In this document: positions 26,311-35,232 of the stretch, in pieces
Numbering within the stretch: position 1 is the first letter of the stretch
How the letters are laid out: every line of letters begins with the position of its first letter
Assembly (NCBI RefSeq): GCF_014189505.1
Contig: NZ_CP050300.1
Span: 186,001-250,000, forward strand
DNA length: 64,000 bases
Direction: 5' to 3'
From: Phyllobacterium sp. 628
GTDB taxonomy: Bacteria > Pseudomonadota > Alphaproteobacteria > Rhizobiales > Rhizobiaceae
Position numbers and translations under genes: made by a program
The notes under the pieces: generated by a model
Databases searched by the model: none
Told to the model about the DNA's origin: nothing
What the model saw: the letters and a program-made list of their open reading frames with translations, nothing else

Positions 26311-27576
26311 TCACCGCACAGTCTGTACGGCATTTTCTAACAATTCATCCAATACTTGAAAATGTCCATTCCAATCTTGTGAAGCATGCTGAGATTTGCT
26401 GCGATATTCACTGGTATGAGCATCAATTGCGGCCCGCCATCCCAGCCCGTCACACGGATCAAGCAGGGTCGCCTGATCGCCTATGATCTCTTTATGTGAT
26501 GGAATGTCTGATGCAATCACCGGTGTGCCTGTTGCCATGGCTTCAGCCACAGGCATGCCATAGCCCTCAACGAACGAAGGGGCGAGGAGGGCCGCGGCGC
26601 CGGACAAGAGGTCGGCCAGTGCGGCATCGCCGAGATCAGATACCTCGATCACCATATCACGCAGTTGCGGACAGCGATCGAGCGTTGCAAAGACCTGTGC
26701 ATTTTCCCAGCCACGCTTGCCGGCAATAACCAGACGCGGCGCGCTGTCACCATCACGCTCGACCAGCCAGCGCCACAATTGCAAAAGCAGAATGTGATTC
26801 TTGCGCGGCTCAATCGTACCGACGATGACAAAGTAGGGATTCTTCGTCCGCGTTACACCTGAGCGATTCGTCTGGCGGAAACTGCTTTCGATGCCGGGAG
26901 GCAAAATGGCAATCGGCGGGGCTTCCCGGCCACGATCTTCGGCAAACGAACGCAGCGAGCGGGCAGTGGTCTGCGAATTACACAACACAAGACCAGCATG
27001 ACGCAGCACGGTTTCCATCCGTTGCAGATGGCGTTGCGGCTCTCTCTTGCGGACAAATTCCGGATGGGTAACCGGAATGAGGTCATGCACATAGAAAACC
27101 CCACTCCGCCGTCTGCTATCAAGCCATGAGAACGCAGCTGGCCTGTCGAGATTGGTATGCGAAACATGCACAAAAGGTGCATTGCGCTCCACCGGACCCG
27201 CCGGAAGCCATGCCCGCAATGACTTGCCGGCAGCCAGACTCCATTGCTTTATTTTTGTCGGCTGCGCCGGAGCCGATGCGCGCTTCAAATCGCACCAGGA
27301 AATTTTTCCGTCGATGGCCGCGTAGATCTGTTCCAGTTCCATCGATTGTTTTGGGCTGAGTGCTGTTCCTGACCAGCGTTTGCTGAGATCCGTAATCAGT
27401 CCTGTTGCACGCCCCTCATCGATAGCGATCGGCTTGTTGCGGCCCATCTCGACAAAGAACGAGCTGCGCGCCCGGGCCCAAAGGGCATATTGCAGTTCAA
27501 AACGATCAATACCCGTTGGCGTCGAGTAGTGGGACCGTCCGATCAGCCGCGAAATATCCATTGCAATTGCATTCAT
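26311..27576 (-). CDS. Glycosyltransferase, family 4 (GT-B)
   Basis: The 421-residue protein is a retaining GT-B enzyme. The C-terminal half has PYFVIVGTIEPRKNHILLLQL (about residues 235-255, split), LVIAGKRGWENAQ, and the donor-binding APSFVEGYGMPVAEAMATGTPVI block with the EX7E glutamates (about residues 335-357). It should add a sugar in capsule synthesis. The ATG at 27576 overlaps the kpsC stop (ATGA), so the two are translationally coupled; a GTG 9 bases upstream is less likely. Confidence 0.9.
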   Translation of the reverse strand: MNAIAMDISRLIGRSHYSTPTGIDRFELQYALWARARSSFFVEMGRNKPIAIDEGRATGLITDLSKRWSGTALSPKQSMELEQIYAAIDGKISWCDLKRASAPAQPTKIKQWSLAAGKSLRAWLPAGPVERNAPFVHVSHTNLDRPAAFSWLDSRRRSGVFYVHDLIPVTHPEFVRKREPQRHLQRMETVLRHAGLVLCNSQTTARSLRSFAEDRGREAPPIAILPPGIESSFRQTNRSGVTRTKNPYFVIVGTIEPRKNHILLLQLWRWLVERDGDSAPRLVIAGKRGWENAQVFATLDRCPQLRDMVIEVSDLGDAALADLLSGAAALLAPSFVEGYGMPVAEAMATGTPVIASDIPSHKEIIGDQATLLDPCDGLGWRAAIDAHTSEYRSKSQHASQDWNGHFQVLDELLENAVQTVR

Positions 27577-29696
27577 CTTGCCCACCCCAGCCGGTGCAAA
27601 GACCGGCGTATGAAATTGCGTTTTTCGCCACGTGTTCTATGAATTTCGTTGATCACGTCTTCGACCTCGCAGGGCAGTCCCGTGTTGCCGGAGAGGTAGC
27701 GCGGATAAAGGATGAGAACGCCCGCGATCAATTGGTCCAGTGACAGCTTGCGCCGCGGCCGCAGCGGCGTAACGCCATCACGGGTCAGTCCCCAGCCCGC
27801 ATAGAACGGTAGCCCGTAGCACGAGACGGGGCGGCCACGGATCAAGGCTTCAAAGCCCATCTGCGATGTTGCGACATGCACTTCGTCGCTGACGTCAAGC
27901 AGTTCGCCAACTGCAACATTGCCGACCACCAGATCGGCTATCTCATGCAGCAATGCGGCGTCGGACAGCCCCTTGCGCTTGCCAGCCAGCAGATCGGGAT
28001 GCTCTTTATAGATGAGGAAGGCATCGGGCTGGCGGCGGCGCACGATGCGCAACAGGTCGATATTGGAGACACAGTTCGTCAGGCCCAATCGCAGCGAGGC
28101 GTCATCGGGAACCTGTCCCGCGACAAGGATGATGGGCCTGCCGCCAGCCAATTCGCGGTAATCCGGCGATTCATCCGCGTCGAGATTATATTTGGTGATG
28201 CCATGACGGACGATCTGCTGGCGCAGACGCACGGCTCTTGCGAGCACATCCGGGTTGAATTTAGCCGTCCGAAGCAGCCGCTCCAATCCACTTTCGCTTG
28301 TTGCATCGTAGTAGATGCCCTCGCGATCAATACAGAGCGAAGATGCAGGCGTCAGACTTGCTCCAAGACCTGCCGAGCGGATGAACCCGTCTTCCATGCG
28401 CAGCACCGGCAAAGGCAGGGATAGCGGGGGGACGCCGTCCGGCATGGGTGTCTTGTGACCCCAACGGACCAGATAATCGGCCTTCGCCAGTTGCTCGTTG
28501 CTTGGCGTTTCACTGCAGAACGTCACCTGGGACAGAGGCCCTTGCAGGAAGCCTCTGACAGTGGGCCATTTGTGCCGGGAGAAGCCTGCACAGAGATAAC
28601 GGCCGCGCCGTTCCAAAGCATGGTGACGCCAGGCAATCAGCCGGTCAATCGCCTTCTCCGCTGTCGTCTGCATACGTGTGACAGGATCAACGTAGAGCGG
28701 GTATTGCAGAAGCGTTGCGGCAACGAATGCATCAAGGTCGACCTTGCGGTTGCGGCGTCGCAGGGCGGCGCTGGCTATCTCGCCTTCTGCCCAATCCTGG
28801 GTCAGTCCCCAACCCGCATAGAACGGCACGCCAAATGTCGTTACCGGCACGGAGCGCATTAGCGCGTCAAAGCCGAACTGACTTGAAACCGTCCAGACTT
28901 CATCAACAACATCGAGCAAAGCATGGGGAGAAATATTCTCATCGATAAAGCGAACATTCGGCTCATCGGCAAGGTGGCTGAGATAGCCCCTGGCAAACCC
29001 GGCCACAATATCCGGATGACTTTTGACAAGAACTGTCGCCCCCGGCACCGCACGCGCTTCCTGCCACATGTGCCGGAAGGACTGTTCGTTCGCGCCTGCA
29101 CCTGTAACCGAATAGTCGCCCGCAACCTGATCAATAAGCAGAATACGCCTGCCGCGACTTGCGGGCAGGGAAACCGGATAATCCAGCAAGTGATTGTATT
29201 TGGTCAGCCGCTCCACAACGATCTGGTGGCGCAGATTGCGTGCACGCTCCAGTTCCGGCTTGTTCGCATCCCTCAACAGCAATTCTTCCAAACGCGAGGG
29301 TTTGGCCGCATTGAAATAGATACCGACGTCATCCGCGACCATGGAAACAGGTGGGGCACCGGTTTTGCCGAGCCCGACGGATCTGAGAAATCCATCTTCC
29401 AAAGACCAATAGGGCAGACCACGCAACCGGGCCAACGTCTGGGCCATCCGGGCCAGCGGCTTTTCACCCCAGCCGACCACGCCATCCGCGTCAGTCCAGG
29501 CAAATTCCGCTGATTTGATTGCTTTCGCCCCAAGTGCCGGGCCAATCAACGGGAAACGTAACTGCGTTGGCAGAAATGCCAGAAGCTCCGAGCCTTGCGG
29601 CGGCAACCATCCGGTTGATGCAAATGTTCCGATGAAATCGGTACCGAGGCTTGCCGGAATTGTCTCGCGAATGGGGAGCGTTCTTGCAAAAGCCAT
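27573..29696 (-). CDS. kpsC: Capsule beta-Kdo transferase KpsC
   Basis: The protein of about 707 residues has two homologous halves, as in KpsC. LEDGFLRSVGLG / MEDGFIRSAGLG, SSQFGFDALMRSVPV / TSQMGFEALIRGRPV and FGVPFYAGWGLTQD / YGLPFYAGWGLTRD are matching pairs, one in each half. KpsC is a dual-specificity beta-Kdo transferase that extends the poly-Kdo linker on lipid at the inner face of the inner membrane, the anchor of ABC-exported capsules. It follows kpsS directly. A TTG at 29705 overlaps the kpsS stop, while the ATG at 29696 lies 5 bases after it; the ATG is preferred, with no clear ribosome site for either. Confidence 0.92.
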   Translation of the reverse strand: MAFARTLPIRETIPASLGTDFIGTFASTGWLPPQGSELLAFLPTQLRFPLIGPALGAKAIKSAEFAWTDADGVVGWGEKPLARMAQTLARLRGLPYWSLEDGFLRSVGLGKTGAPPVSMVADDVGIYFNAAKPSRLEELLLRDANKPELERARNLRHQIVVERLTKYNHLLDYPVSLPASRGRRILLIDQVAGDYSVTGAGANEQSFRHMWQEARAVPGATVLVKSHPDIVAGFARGYLSHLADEPNVRFIDENISPHALLDVVDEVWTVSSQFGFDALMRSVPVTTFGVPFYAGWGLTQDWAEGEIASAALRRRNRKVDLDAFVAATLLQYPLYVDPVTRMQTTAEKAIDRLIAWRHHALERRGRYLCAGFSRHKWPTVRGFLQGPLSQVTFCSETPSNEQLAKADYLVRWGHKTPMPDGVPPLSLPLPVLRMEDGFIRSAGLGASLTPASSLCIDREGIYYDATSESGLERLLRTAKFNPDVLARAVRLRQQIVRHGITKYNLDADESPDYRELAGGRPIILVAGQVPDDASLRLGLTNCVSNIDLLRIVRRRQPDAFLIYKEHPDLLAGKRKGLSDAALLHEIADLVVGNVAVGELLDVSDEVHVATSQMGFEALIRGRPVSCYGLPFYAGWGLTRDGVTPLRPRRKLSLDQLIAGVLILYPRYLSGNTGLPCEVEDVINEIHRTRGEKRNFIRRSLHRLGWAR

Positions 29697-29701
29697 GGCG
29701 A

Positions 29702-31126
29702 TCAATTCGGAATGTCAGGTGACAGGGGAGAGAATAGATCACGGTCCCGGCCGGATGCCGAAGGATCCTGCGCGCCCTCCATCTGCCGCCCGTGAACAGC
29801 GTCCGGGGCGGTCACGGTAACGACCTTCAAATCTGTCTGAAGCTTTTGAACAACGCGCTTGCACGTCGTCTCGAGCAGGCTGCGCAGATAGAAGCTGCCA
29901 TTGATCAGGCTCTCGTCGTGCATCCGAGTATTGAATGCCTTGACTGCATCGCGGCGCGGCGCGGTTGGCGAACACCAGAAACCGTCCATCCCATACGCAT
30001 CGTCCTGATTACGGCTGCCAAGCCCCCAGACCAGATCGCGTTTGTTATAGATGGCTTCACCAAGTGCAAGCACGGGTTTGCCGTGATTCAATGCAAGCAG
30101 TCCGGATGTGCTGTTGACCGTCACCAGACCGAGAGAATGGCGAATGAGCAAGCCGATCGAGCCATCGTCGACAATGTGCACCCGGTCTGCACACCCGGCA
30201 ATCCGGGCCAGTTCCATTGCAAAAGGCCGGTAACTCTTATGGCCGCGATCCATAGGATGTACCTTGATGACCAGGTGATGCGAGGGCGCTGCGAATCGCT
30301 TGAACGAACGGATGCTCTCGGTGATGAGCTTTTCCATGGTCCAGCCGCGACCGTGTCGTAAAAGCTGCTGGTCGTCATGAACCTGCAGAGCAACGACGAA
30401 ATACTGGTTCTCCAGATTCTCGATCAGGTTCAGCATCAATTCGTTGTTTGCGGGGTAGTGGCGAATCTTGCGGCAGAAGTTCCGGGTCCAGAGAATGGAT
30501 TCTGAAAATATTCCGCGGCTCCGATGATGGAGATTGCCACGAAAGAAGACCGCGCCCGTCATCTTGGCGAGGTAGTAGCGAATGGCAAAGAACGTCATCG
30601 CCCGAAACAGATTGCCCTTCACGGGCTCCACCGGTCCGGCGGCCGAATACCCATGGTGGACAGGTTTCGGACGGCGCAGCGGCGACAGTGCGTTGTTGCC
30701 ATCCCATTCACAGGTAATGAAGTTCGGGCGCACATAGCCTTCTTCAAAACAGGAAACTGGAACGCCGGCACGCAGCGCCACCATAATGGCCTGGCGGTGA
30801 TAGGGTCGGCTGTCGCCAAACAGAACAATTGCCTCAGGCCGCCTGCTGCGGATGAATACCTCCAGCCAATCAGACCAGGCGTCCATTGAACCACAGAAAT
30901 TCAGCGTGCCGGTACCATGGGAAAACAACCAGTCACCGCCATTGAAGTTAATCTTGAGGACATCATAGCCCTCAGCTTCAAATGTGCCGCCCAATGTACG
31001 GAAAAATGGCCCGACAGGGCCTTGTAACAACAGAACCAGCGGCTTTTCGGAAGTAAGGCAGCGAATTGCGCGTCCACGACTCGGGAAAGGAACGATTGTA
31101 CCAGATTGCCCGGATTTCTCCTTCAC
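29702..31126 (-). CDS. kpsS: Capsule beta-Kdo transferase KpsS
   Basis: The 474-residue protein fits KpsS: LLLQGPVGPFFRTLGGTFEAEG (as two blocks near residues 33-54), INFNGGDWLFS, VLFGDSRPYH, CFEEGYVRPNFIT, VHPMDRGHKSY (about residues 290-300) and VTVNSTSGLLALNHGKPV. KpsS adds the first Kdo to phosphatidylglycerol at the start of the capsule linker. The GTG start at 31126 follows a GGGGG run 11 bases upstream and is the best available, but no ATG is close. The C-terminal 45 residues (DAVHGRQMEGAQDPSASGRD) are low in conservation. Confidence 0.9.
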   Translation of the reverse strand: MKEKSGQSGTIVPFPSRGRAIRCLTSEKPLVLLLQGPVGPFFRTLGGTFEAEGYDVLKINFNGGDWLFSHGTGTLNFCGSMDAWSDWLEVFIRSRRPEAIVLFGDSRPYHRQAIMVALRAGVPVSCFEEGYVRPNFITCEWDGNNALSPLRRPKPVHHGYSAAGPVEPVKGNLFRAMTFFAIRYYLAKMTGAVFFRGNLHHRSRGIFSESILWTRNFCRKIRHYPANNELMLNLIENLENQYFVVALQVHDDQQLLRHGRGWTMEKLITESIRSFKRFAAPSHHLVIKVHPMDRGHKSYRPFAMELARIAGCADRVHIVDDGSIGLLIRHSLGLVTVNSTSGLLALNHGKPVLALGEAIYNKRDLVWGLGSRNQDDAYGMDGFWCSPTAPRRDAVKAFNTRMHDESLINGSFYLRSLLETTCKRVVQKLQTDLKVVTVTAPDAVHGRQMEGAQDPSASGRDRDLFSPLSPDIPN

Positions 31127-31428
31127 AGGTCGTCAAGCCCCCTTCGCCATCGGCTTCTGGCTGACGCAACGCCACTCAGAACCCAAAACAAACGCAATTT
31201 CAGACAGTTATTTCATTCTGATTTTTTTGGCGCCATACTAATTCCGCCACAACAAGTATAATTACGACAATAAGATATATATTTGGTGTAGTATGGTTTT
31301 TATTGTACATTTGTTTTTCAGTGTTTTAAATTATACCAATAGTTCCAAACTGTTATAATTGCGCAATGTTTATTTTATCTATATCTTGCGTAGCAATTGA
31401 CCTCTGTGTTTCTCTTATGGAGACGAGT
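31127..31428. promoter_or_regulatory. Divergent AT-rich control region between kpsS and kpsE, with an extended -10 promoter
   Basis: The gap of about 300 bases is strongly AT-rich from about 31230. TGTTATAAT at 31351-31359 is a consensus extended -10 (TGn-TATAAT); the matching -35 place (31331-31336, TTATAC) is weak, as is common with extended -10 promoters. It reads toward kpsE. No other gene was seen in the gap. Confidence 0.55.
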
Positions 31429-31497
31429 ATGAAGTTGGTGTTGCCAAGCAAACGTTACATTCCCGGCTTCTTGACCCATAGTTGCGTGATCGCATGA
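31429..31497 (+). CDS. 22-codon leader peptide coupled to kpsE
   Basis: ATG at 31429 has a GGAG Shine-Dalgarno sequence 6 bases upstream. It opens a 22-residue reading frame (MKLVLPSKRYIPGFLTHSCV plus IA) that ends with a TGA overlapping the kpsE ATG (ATGA at 31494-31497). The kpsE start itself has no recognisable ribosome site, so ribosomes ending this peptide would re-initiate on kpsE. It may only deliver ribosomes, or be a regulatory leader peptide. Confidence 0.55.
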   Translation: MKLVLPSKRYIPGFLTHSCVIA

Positions 31498-32696
31498 CAC
31501 GACTCAGTCCCAACGACGAATTTCTTGATTACATGACTCTGGTTGATATCGGACAGTGCGGTGTTAGCCCCGCACAGAAGGGCGAGCAACTGCGCCGGAT
31601 AAAAGCATGGCTGCGGCGCCACGCCCTGTTGATTGTTCTCGTTATTATCCCGACGACTTTGGCAACGATCTATTACGGCTTCATCGCTTCGCCGCAATAT
31701 GCTTCAGAAACACGATTCGTTGTTCGCAGCCCAAACCGGAATGCGGCCGGCATGCTGAGCGGATTTCTGCAAAGTACAGGCTTCGTGCGGGCACAGGACG
31801 ATAGTTACGTCGTGATGGAATATATGGAATCGCGCGCCGCCGTCAGCACGCTCGAGTCCGCGAGCGATTTGCGGGAAATACTCTCGCGGCCGGAAACAGA
31901 TTTTCTGACACGTTTCCCCAGACCTTGGAGCGATGGAACGGAAGAGGCGCTTTACAAGCACTATCTCAAGTTCATGACGATCGACACGGATTCAAGTGGC
32001 GGGGTTACAACACTGGAAATGCGTGCTTCCCGTGCTGAGGATGCGCAGAAACTAACGGAAGCGCTGCTCGTCGGCGCTGAAACGCTGATCAATCGGCTGA
32101 ATGAACGAGCCCGTCAGGATGCTATCCGTTTCGCCAAGCTTGAGGTAACCGATAGTGAAAAGCGCATGGCAGAGGTGCAAAAGTCACTGACGGATTTCCG
32201 CAACAAGGTGGCCATGATTGATCCCGGCAAGCAGTCAGCGGCTATGCTCGATATGCTTGCGAAATTATCTGACGAGGTTTCCAAGAGTAAGGCTCAATAT
32301 GCCGCGCTCATCCAGCAAGCGCCACAAAGCCCGCAAATTCAGTCGCTGCGCAGCAGCATTGATGCGATGGAAACTCAAATCAGCAACGAGCGGTCCCGCA
32401 TTGTTGGCGGCGACGCGTCGATGGCCCCTCTTATCTCTCAGTATGAACAATTGCTGCTGCAGCGCGAGCTTGGCATGCGCATGCTGGAATCGTCGGCAAC
32501 ATCGCTCGAAAATGCAAAAATCGAGGCGCAGAGACAACAGCTCTATCTCGAACGTATCGTCAATCCAAACCGTCCCGACTATGCGCTTTATCCGAAGCGG
32601 CTCTATTCAATCTTTCTGGCCTTCGCAATTTGCTTTGCGAGCTTCTGGATCATCCGCTTCCTCCTCAACCAGATCTATGAACATGCCGAATCATGA
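31494..32696 (+). CDS. kpsE: Capsule export inner-membrane protein, KpsE/CtrB family (copy 1)
   Basis: The 400-residue protein has a cytoplasmic head, a first membrane span (LLIVLVIIPTTLATIYYGF, about residues 46-64), and the periplasmic segment YASETRFVVRS. A long coiled-coil region follows (about residues 200-340; AKLEVTDSEKRMAEVQKSL), and a second span at the C-terminus (IFLAFAICFASFWIIRFLL). KpsE/CtrB proteins bridge the ABC transporter to the outer-membrane channel. The ATG at 31494 is coupled to a leader peptide; a TTG at 31482 is less likely. The stop overlaps the kpsT start (ATGA). A paralogue is at 35233. Confidence 0.88.
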   Translation: MTRLSPNDEFLDYMTLVDIGQCGVSPAQKGEQLRRIKAWLRRHALLIVLVIIPTTLATIYYGFIASPQYASETRFVVRSPNRNAAGMLSGFLQSTGFVRAQDDSYVVMEYMESRAAVSTLESASDLREILSRPETDFLTRFPRPWSDGTEEALYKHYLKFMTIDTDSSGGVTTLEMRASRAEDAQKLTEALLVGAETLINRLNERARQDAIRFAKLEVTDSEKRMAEVQKSLTDFRNKVAMIDPGKQSAAMLDMLAKLSDEVSKSKAQYAALIQQAPQSPQIQSLRSSIDAMETQISNERSRIVGGDASMAPLISQYEQLLLQRELGMRMLESSATSLENAKIEAQRQQLYLERIVNPNRPDYALYPKRLYSIFLAFAICFASFWIIRFLLNQIYEHAES

Positions 32697-33439
32697 GTTC
32701 ATCTGACACCATCGTTTTCAACGGTAATGACGGCGCGCCGCCGGTGCAGTTCACGACAAACGTTCCCTCCCCTGTTCCGTCAGGAGACGGCATTATCGGG
32801 GCTTACAACCTTGTCAAAGAATACCCTGTTCAGGGCGGCATGCGCCGTGTCCTGGACAATGTCAGTTTCGAGGTGGGGCCGGGCGAAAAAATTGCAGTTC
32901 TTGGCCACAATGGCGCTGGTAAATCCACTCTCGTCCGGCTGATTGCGGGCATTGAACCACCCACATCCGGCAAAGTAACCCGCTCCATGTCTCTCTCTTG
33001 GCCTATCGCACTCAGTGGCGGATTCGGTGGATCAATGACCGGGCATGATTGCGCCCGTTTTCTGTCCCGAATCTACAACCGGCCGGTCGATGAAATTCGT
33101 GACACGGTTGAAACATTCAGCGACCTTGGCAAATACCTGAAAATGCCAATCAAGACCTATTCTTCCGGGATGCGGGCACGCTTGTCCTTTGGCCTTTCCC
33201 TTGCAATTGATTTTGATTGCTATCTGATTGATGAAGTCATCGCCGTTGGCGACCAGCGCTTCCAACGCCGGTCATTTGATGAGCTGTTTGTAAAGCGAAA
33301 GAACCGAGCCATGATTATTGTTGGCCATACTCTGGATATCATCGCCGACCAGTGCAAGTCCGCTCTCGTTCTGAAGAACGGCCGGGGCCGTGTCTTCGAC
33401 GATGTGAAATTCGCGTTCGATATTTACGCCTCGCTGTAA
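32693..33439 (+). CDS. kpsT: Capsule export ABC transporter ATP-binding protein KpsT
   Basis: The 248-residue ATPase has GHNGAGKSTLVRLIAG (Walker A, about residues 73-88), SSGMRARLSFGLSLAIDFD (signature, about residues 158-176) and CYLIDEVIAVGDQRF (Walker B with D-loop). This is the short form used for capsule and teichoic-acid export. It overlaps kpsE by 4 bases (ATGA). Its membrane partner kpsM is not next to it but on the opposite strand 830 bases away. Confidence 0.93.
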   Translation: MSSSDTIVFNGNDGAPPVQFTTNVPSPVPSGDGIIGAYNLVKEYPVQGGMRRVLDNVSFEVGPGEKIAVLGHNGAGKSTLVRLIAGIEPPTSGKVTRSMSLSWPIALSGGFGGSMTGHDCARFLSRIYNRPVDEIRDTVETFSDLGKYLKMPIKTYSSGMRARLSFGLSLAIDFDCYLIDEVIAVGDQRFQRRSFDELFVKRKNRAMIIVGHTLDIIADQCKSALVLKNGRGRVFDDVKFAFDIYASL

Positions 33440-33457
33440 GCAGCCGAACCGGGCGTC

Positions 33458-34216
33458 TCAATCGCGTTGAGCGATAAAATAATACGCGTGGATTCCCGTG
33501 GTTGAGCGATCATGTATCAGATGGACCTTTGTCATCTGGTTTTTATGGAAAAGCGCCAGGACCGTGTTGGCGTCATAGTCATACATCTGGATATCCGGAT
33601 GCCCATAATTATCGCGGTCGATGAAAACCGTTTCATTCTTGTAGTAATCGTTGCGAAAATACATGACACGATCGTTGTAATATTCGGTGCGGTTGGCAGT
33701 TTTGAACAATGGCACGTGCAGGGAGGCGACGCCGCCGCTTTTTACGCATTGCAACAGATCATTGATGATGAAATAGCCACGGCGGGGCTCAATATGCTGC
33801 AACACGATATAACTGTTAAGCCAGTCAGCCTTCACGCCCTCCTTGACCAGAATCTCTGGAGATTCGACGCAGCGCACATTGTTGAGCCCGTGGCTCGCAA
33901 CATTCTTGAGGGTGATGGAGCGCATCGTTTCCGATATGTCGATGCCAATAGCGCTCTCTGCCTGCTCCGCCAAAGGGATAAGCAGCCGCCCTACACCGCA
34001 GCCAAAATCGATAACCGATTCCTTTGGCGTCGAGAAATCCGGAATGAGGCCCTTTATCAATGCGGTAAGGTTGGCGATATCCGCACGCCCAGTGGCAAAG
34101 AAGGTGTCCTTGTGCTTTTTCGTCAGCTTTTTTGACTTGAACTCATCCTCGGTAAGGACAGCCCAATAGGCATTGTCTTGCGCCAGCTTTTCCCAGTCTT
34201 CATTTGTGTCGCGCAT
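33458..34216 (-). CDS. Class I SAM-dependent methyltransferase
   Basis: The 252-residue protein has VIDFGCGVGRLLIPLAEQA (SAM motif I, about residues 70-88), AIGIDISETM (motif II) and LQHIEPRRGYFIINDLL. It lies between kpsT and kpsM, so it may methylate a capsule sugar or the chain end. GGAGG is 5 bases before the ATG at 34216; a codon at 34228 in the same frame is rejected. It probably shares a transcript with kpsM (53 bases upstream). Confidence 0.85.
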   Translation of the reverse strand: MRDTNEDWEKLAQDNAYWAVLTEDEFKSKKLTKKHKDTFFATGRADIANLTALIKGLIPDFSTPKESVIDFGCGVGRLLIPLAEQAESAIGIDISETMRSITLKNVASHGLNNVRCVESPEILVKEGVKADWLNSYIVLQHIEPRRGYFIINDLLQCVKSGGVASLHVPLFKTANRTEYYNDRVMYFRNDYYKNETVFIDRDNYGHPDIQMYDYDANTVLALFHKNQMTKVHLIHDRSTTGIHAYYFIAQRD

Positions 34217-34269
34217 GGGATCCTCCATCGATGCTGTTCAGGTTTCAGCGAAAGGCCAAACGGGGTGGC

Positions 34270-35079
34270 CTACTCAAACTTAATATGACTTTTGACATGC
34301 TCGATCAGGTAAAGGCCAACGGCCGTGGTGAGCAGACAAGAGGTGAAAATATATGAAACGTCATAGAACGGTTTCACCGCATCACCGAAAGTGCCGGCGC
34401 GAAACATCTCAAAACAGTGAACGGTCGGAACGTAGAGGGCGAGTTTCTGCACATCATGCGGCAGCCACGCCACCATGAAAAACATGCCCGATACGGGCAG
34501 CATCAGATATTGCAAGGGCGGGACCAGCTTCTCCACAACCTCGAAGATTTCTGCCAGACCGGCGAGGATCAATCCCGCGCCAAAAGAGAACCACGCCATA
34601 AACAGCCAGCCGGCCAATATAAGACCGAGATCAGCAAAAGGTTCGATAAATCCCGCCAGAACAGCACCGGTATAAACAACCAAAAGCGCGAATGTCGTAC
34701 CACCGATTTCAAGCAGTGCACGCGCAATCAGTGCGTCGGCAAGTTTGATCTGCCGATGATACATCAGGGGTATATTATGCTTCAGGCAGGATACCATGTG
34801 AGATGAGATATGCCGCCAAAGCGTCAATGGCATATACCCGCTGAGGACGAAGGCGATAACCGTCAAACCATGGGCTTCGTGCCGCATCAATGTCCACAGC
34901 AGCATGACGCCACATGTGAGAATCATCGGCTCGAGAATCAGCCAAAGGAACCCGATATTTTCACGGCCATACCTGGTGATCATTTCGCGCATGACCAGTG
35001 CACCCAGCACCCGCAACTGCGCACGCAACCCAATCCAAAATGGTGAACGTTTGTCAGATTTCGATAGAACAGCTTTCAT
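34270..35079 (-). CDS. kpsM: Capsule export ABC transporter permease KpsM
   Basis: The product, about 269 residues, is an ABC-2 type membrane protein: LGALVMREMITRYGRENIGF (amphipathic N-terminal segment, about residues 25-44), WLILEPMILTCGVMLLWTL (first span), then five more spans and a C-terminal cytoplasmic tail. It moves the lipid-linked polysaccharide across the inner membrane with KpsT. The ATG at 35079 gives the family length; GTG codons at 35112 and 35106 would add up to 11 residues, and no ribosome site decides between them. Confidence 0.9.
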   Translation of the reverse strand: MKAVLSKSDKRSPFWIGLRAQLRVLGALVMREMITRYGRENIGFLWLILEPMILTCGVMLLWTLMRHEAHGLTVIAFVLSGYMPLTLWRHISSHMVSCLKHNIPLMYHRQIKLADALIARALLEIGGTTFALLVVYTGAVLAGFIEPFADLGLILAGWLFMAWFSFGAGLILAGLAEIFEVVEKLVPPLQYLMLPVSGMFFMVAWLPHDVQKLALYVPTVHCFEMFRAGTFGDAVKPFYDVSYIFTSCLLTTAVGLYLIEHVKSHIKFE

Positions 35080-35166
35080 CGAATGTTTTCTTCGACTTCC
35101 ATTCACATACACGTCAGAAATGAACCATATACGTTCTTTCTCTCAACGCAAGGATCATCCAAGTAC

Positions 35167-35196
35167 TTCACAAGGCATTTGTTTTAGCATTATACT
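35167..35196 (+). promoter_or_regulatory. Probable sigma-70 promoter of the second kpsE
   Basis: TTCACA (35167-35172) and TATACT (35191-35196) are separated by 18 bases, 37 bases upstream of the second kpsE ATG. Both hexamers differ from consensus by one base. Confidence 0.5.
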
Positions 35197-35232
35197 GATA
35201 TAGGTTTTAATACAGCGTGAAGGCAATTATGA

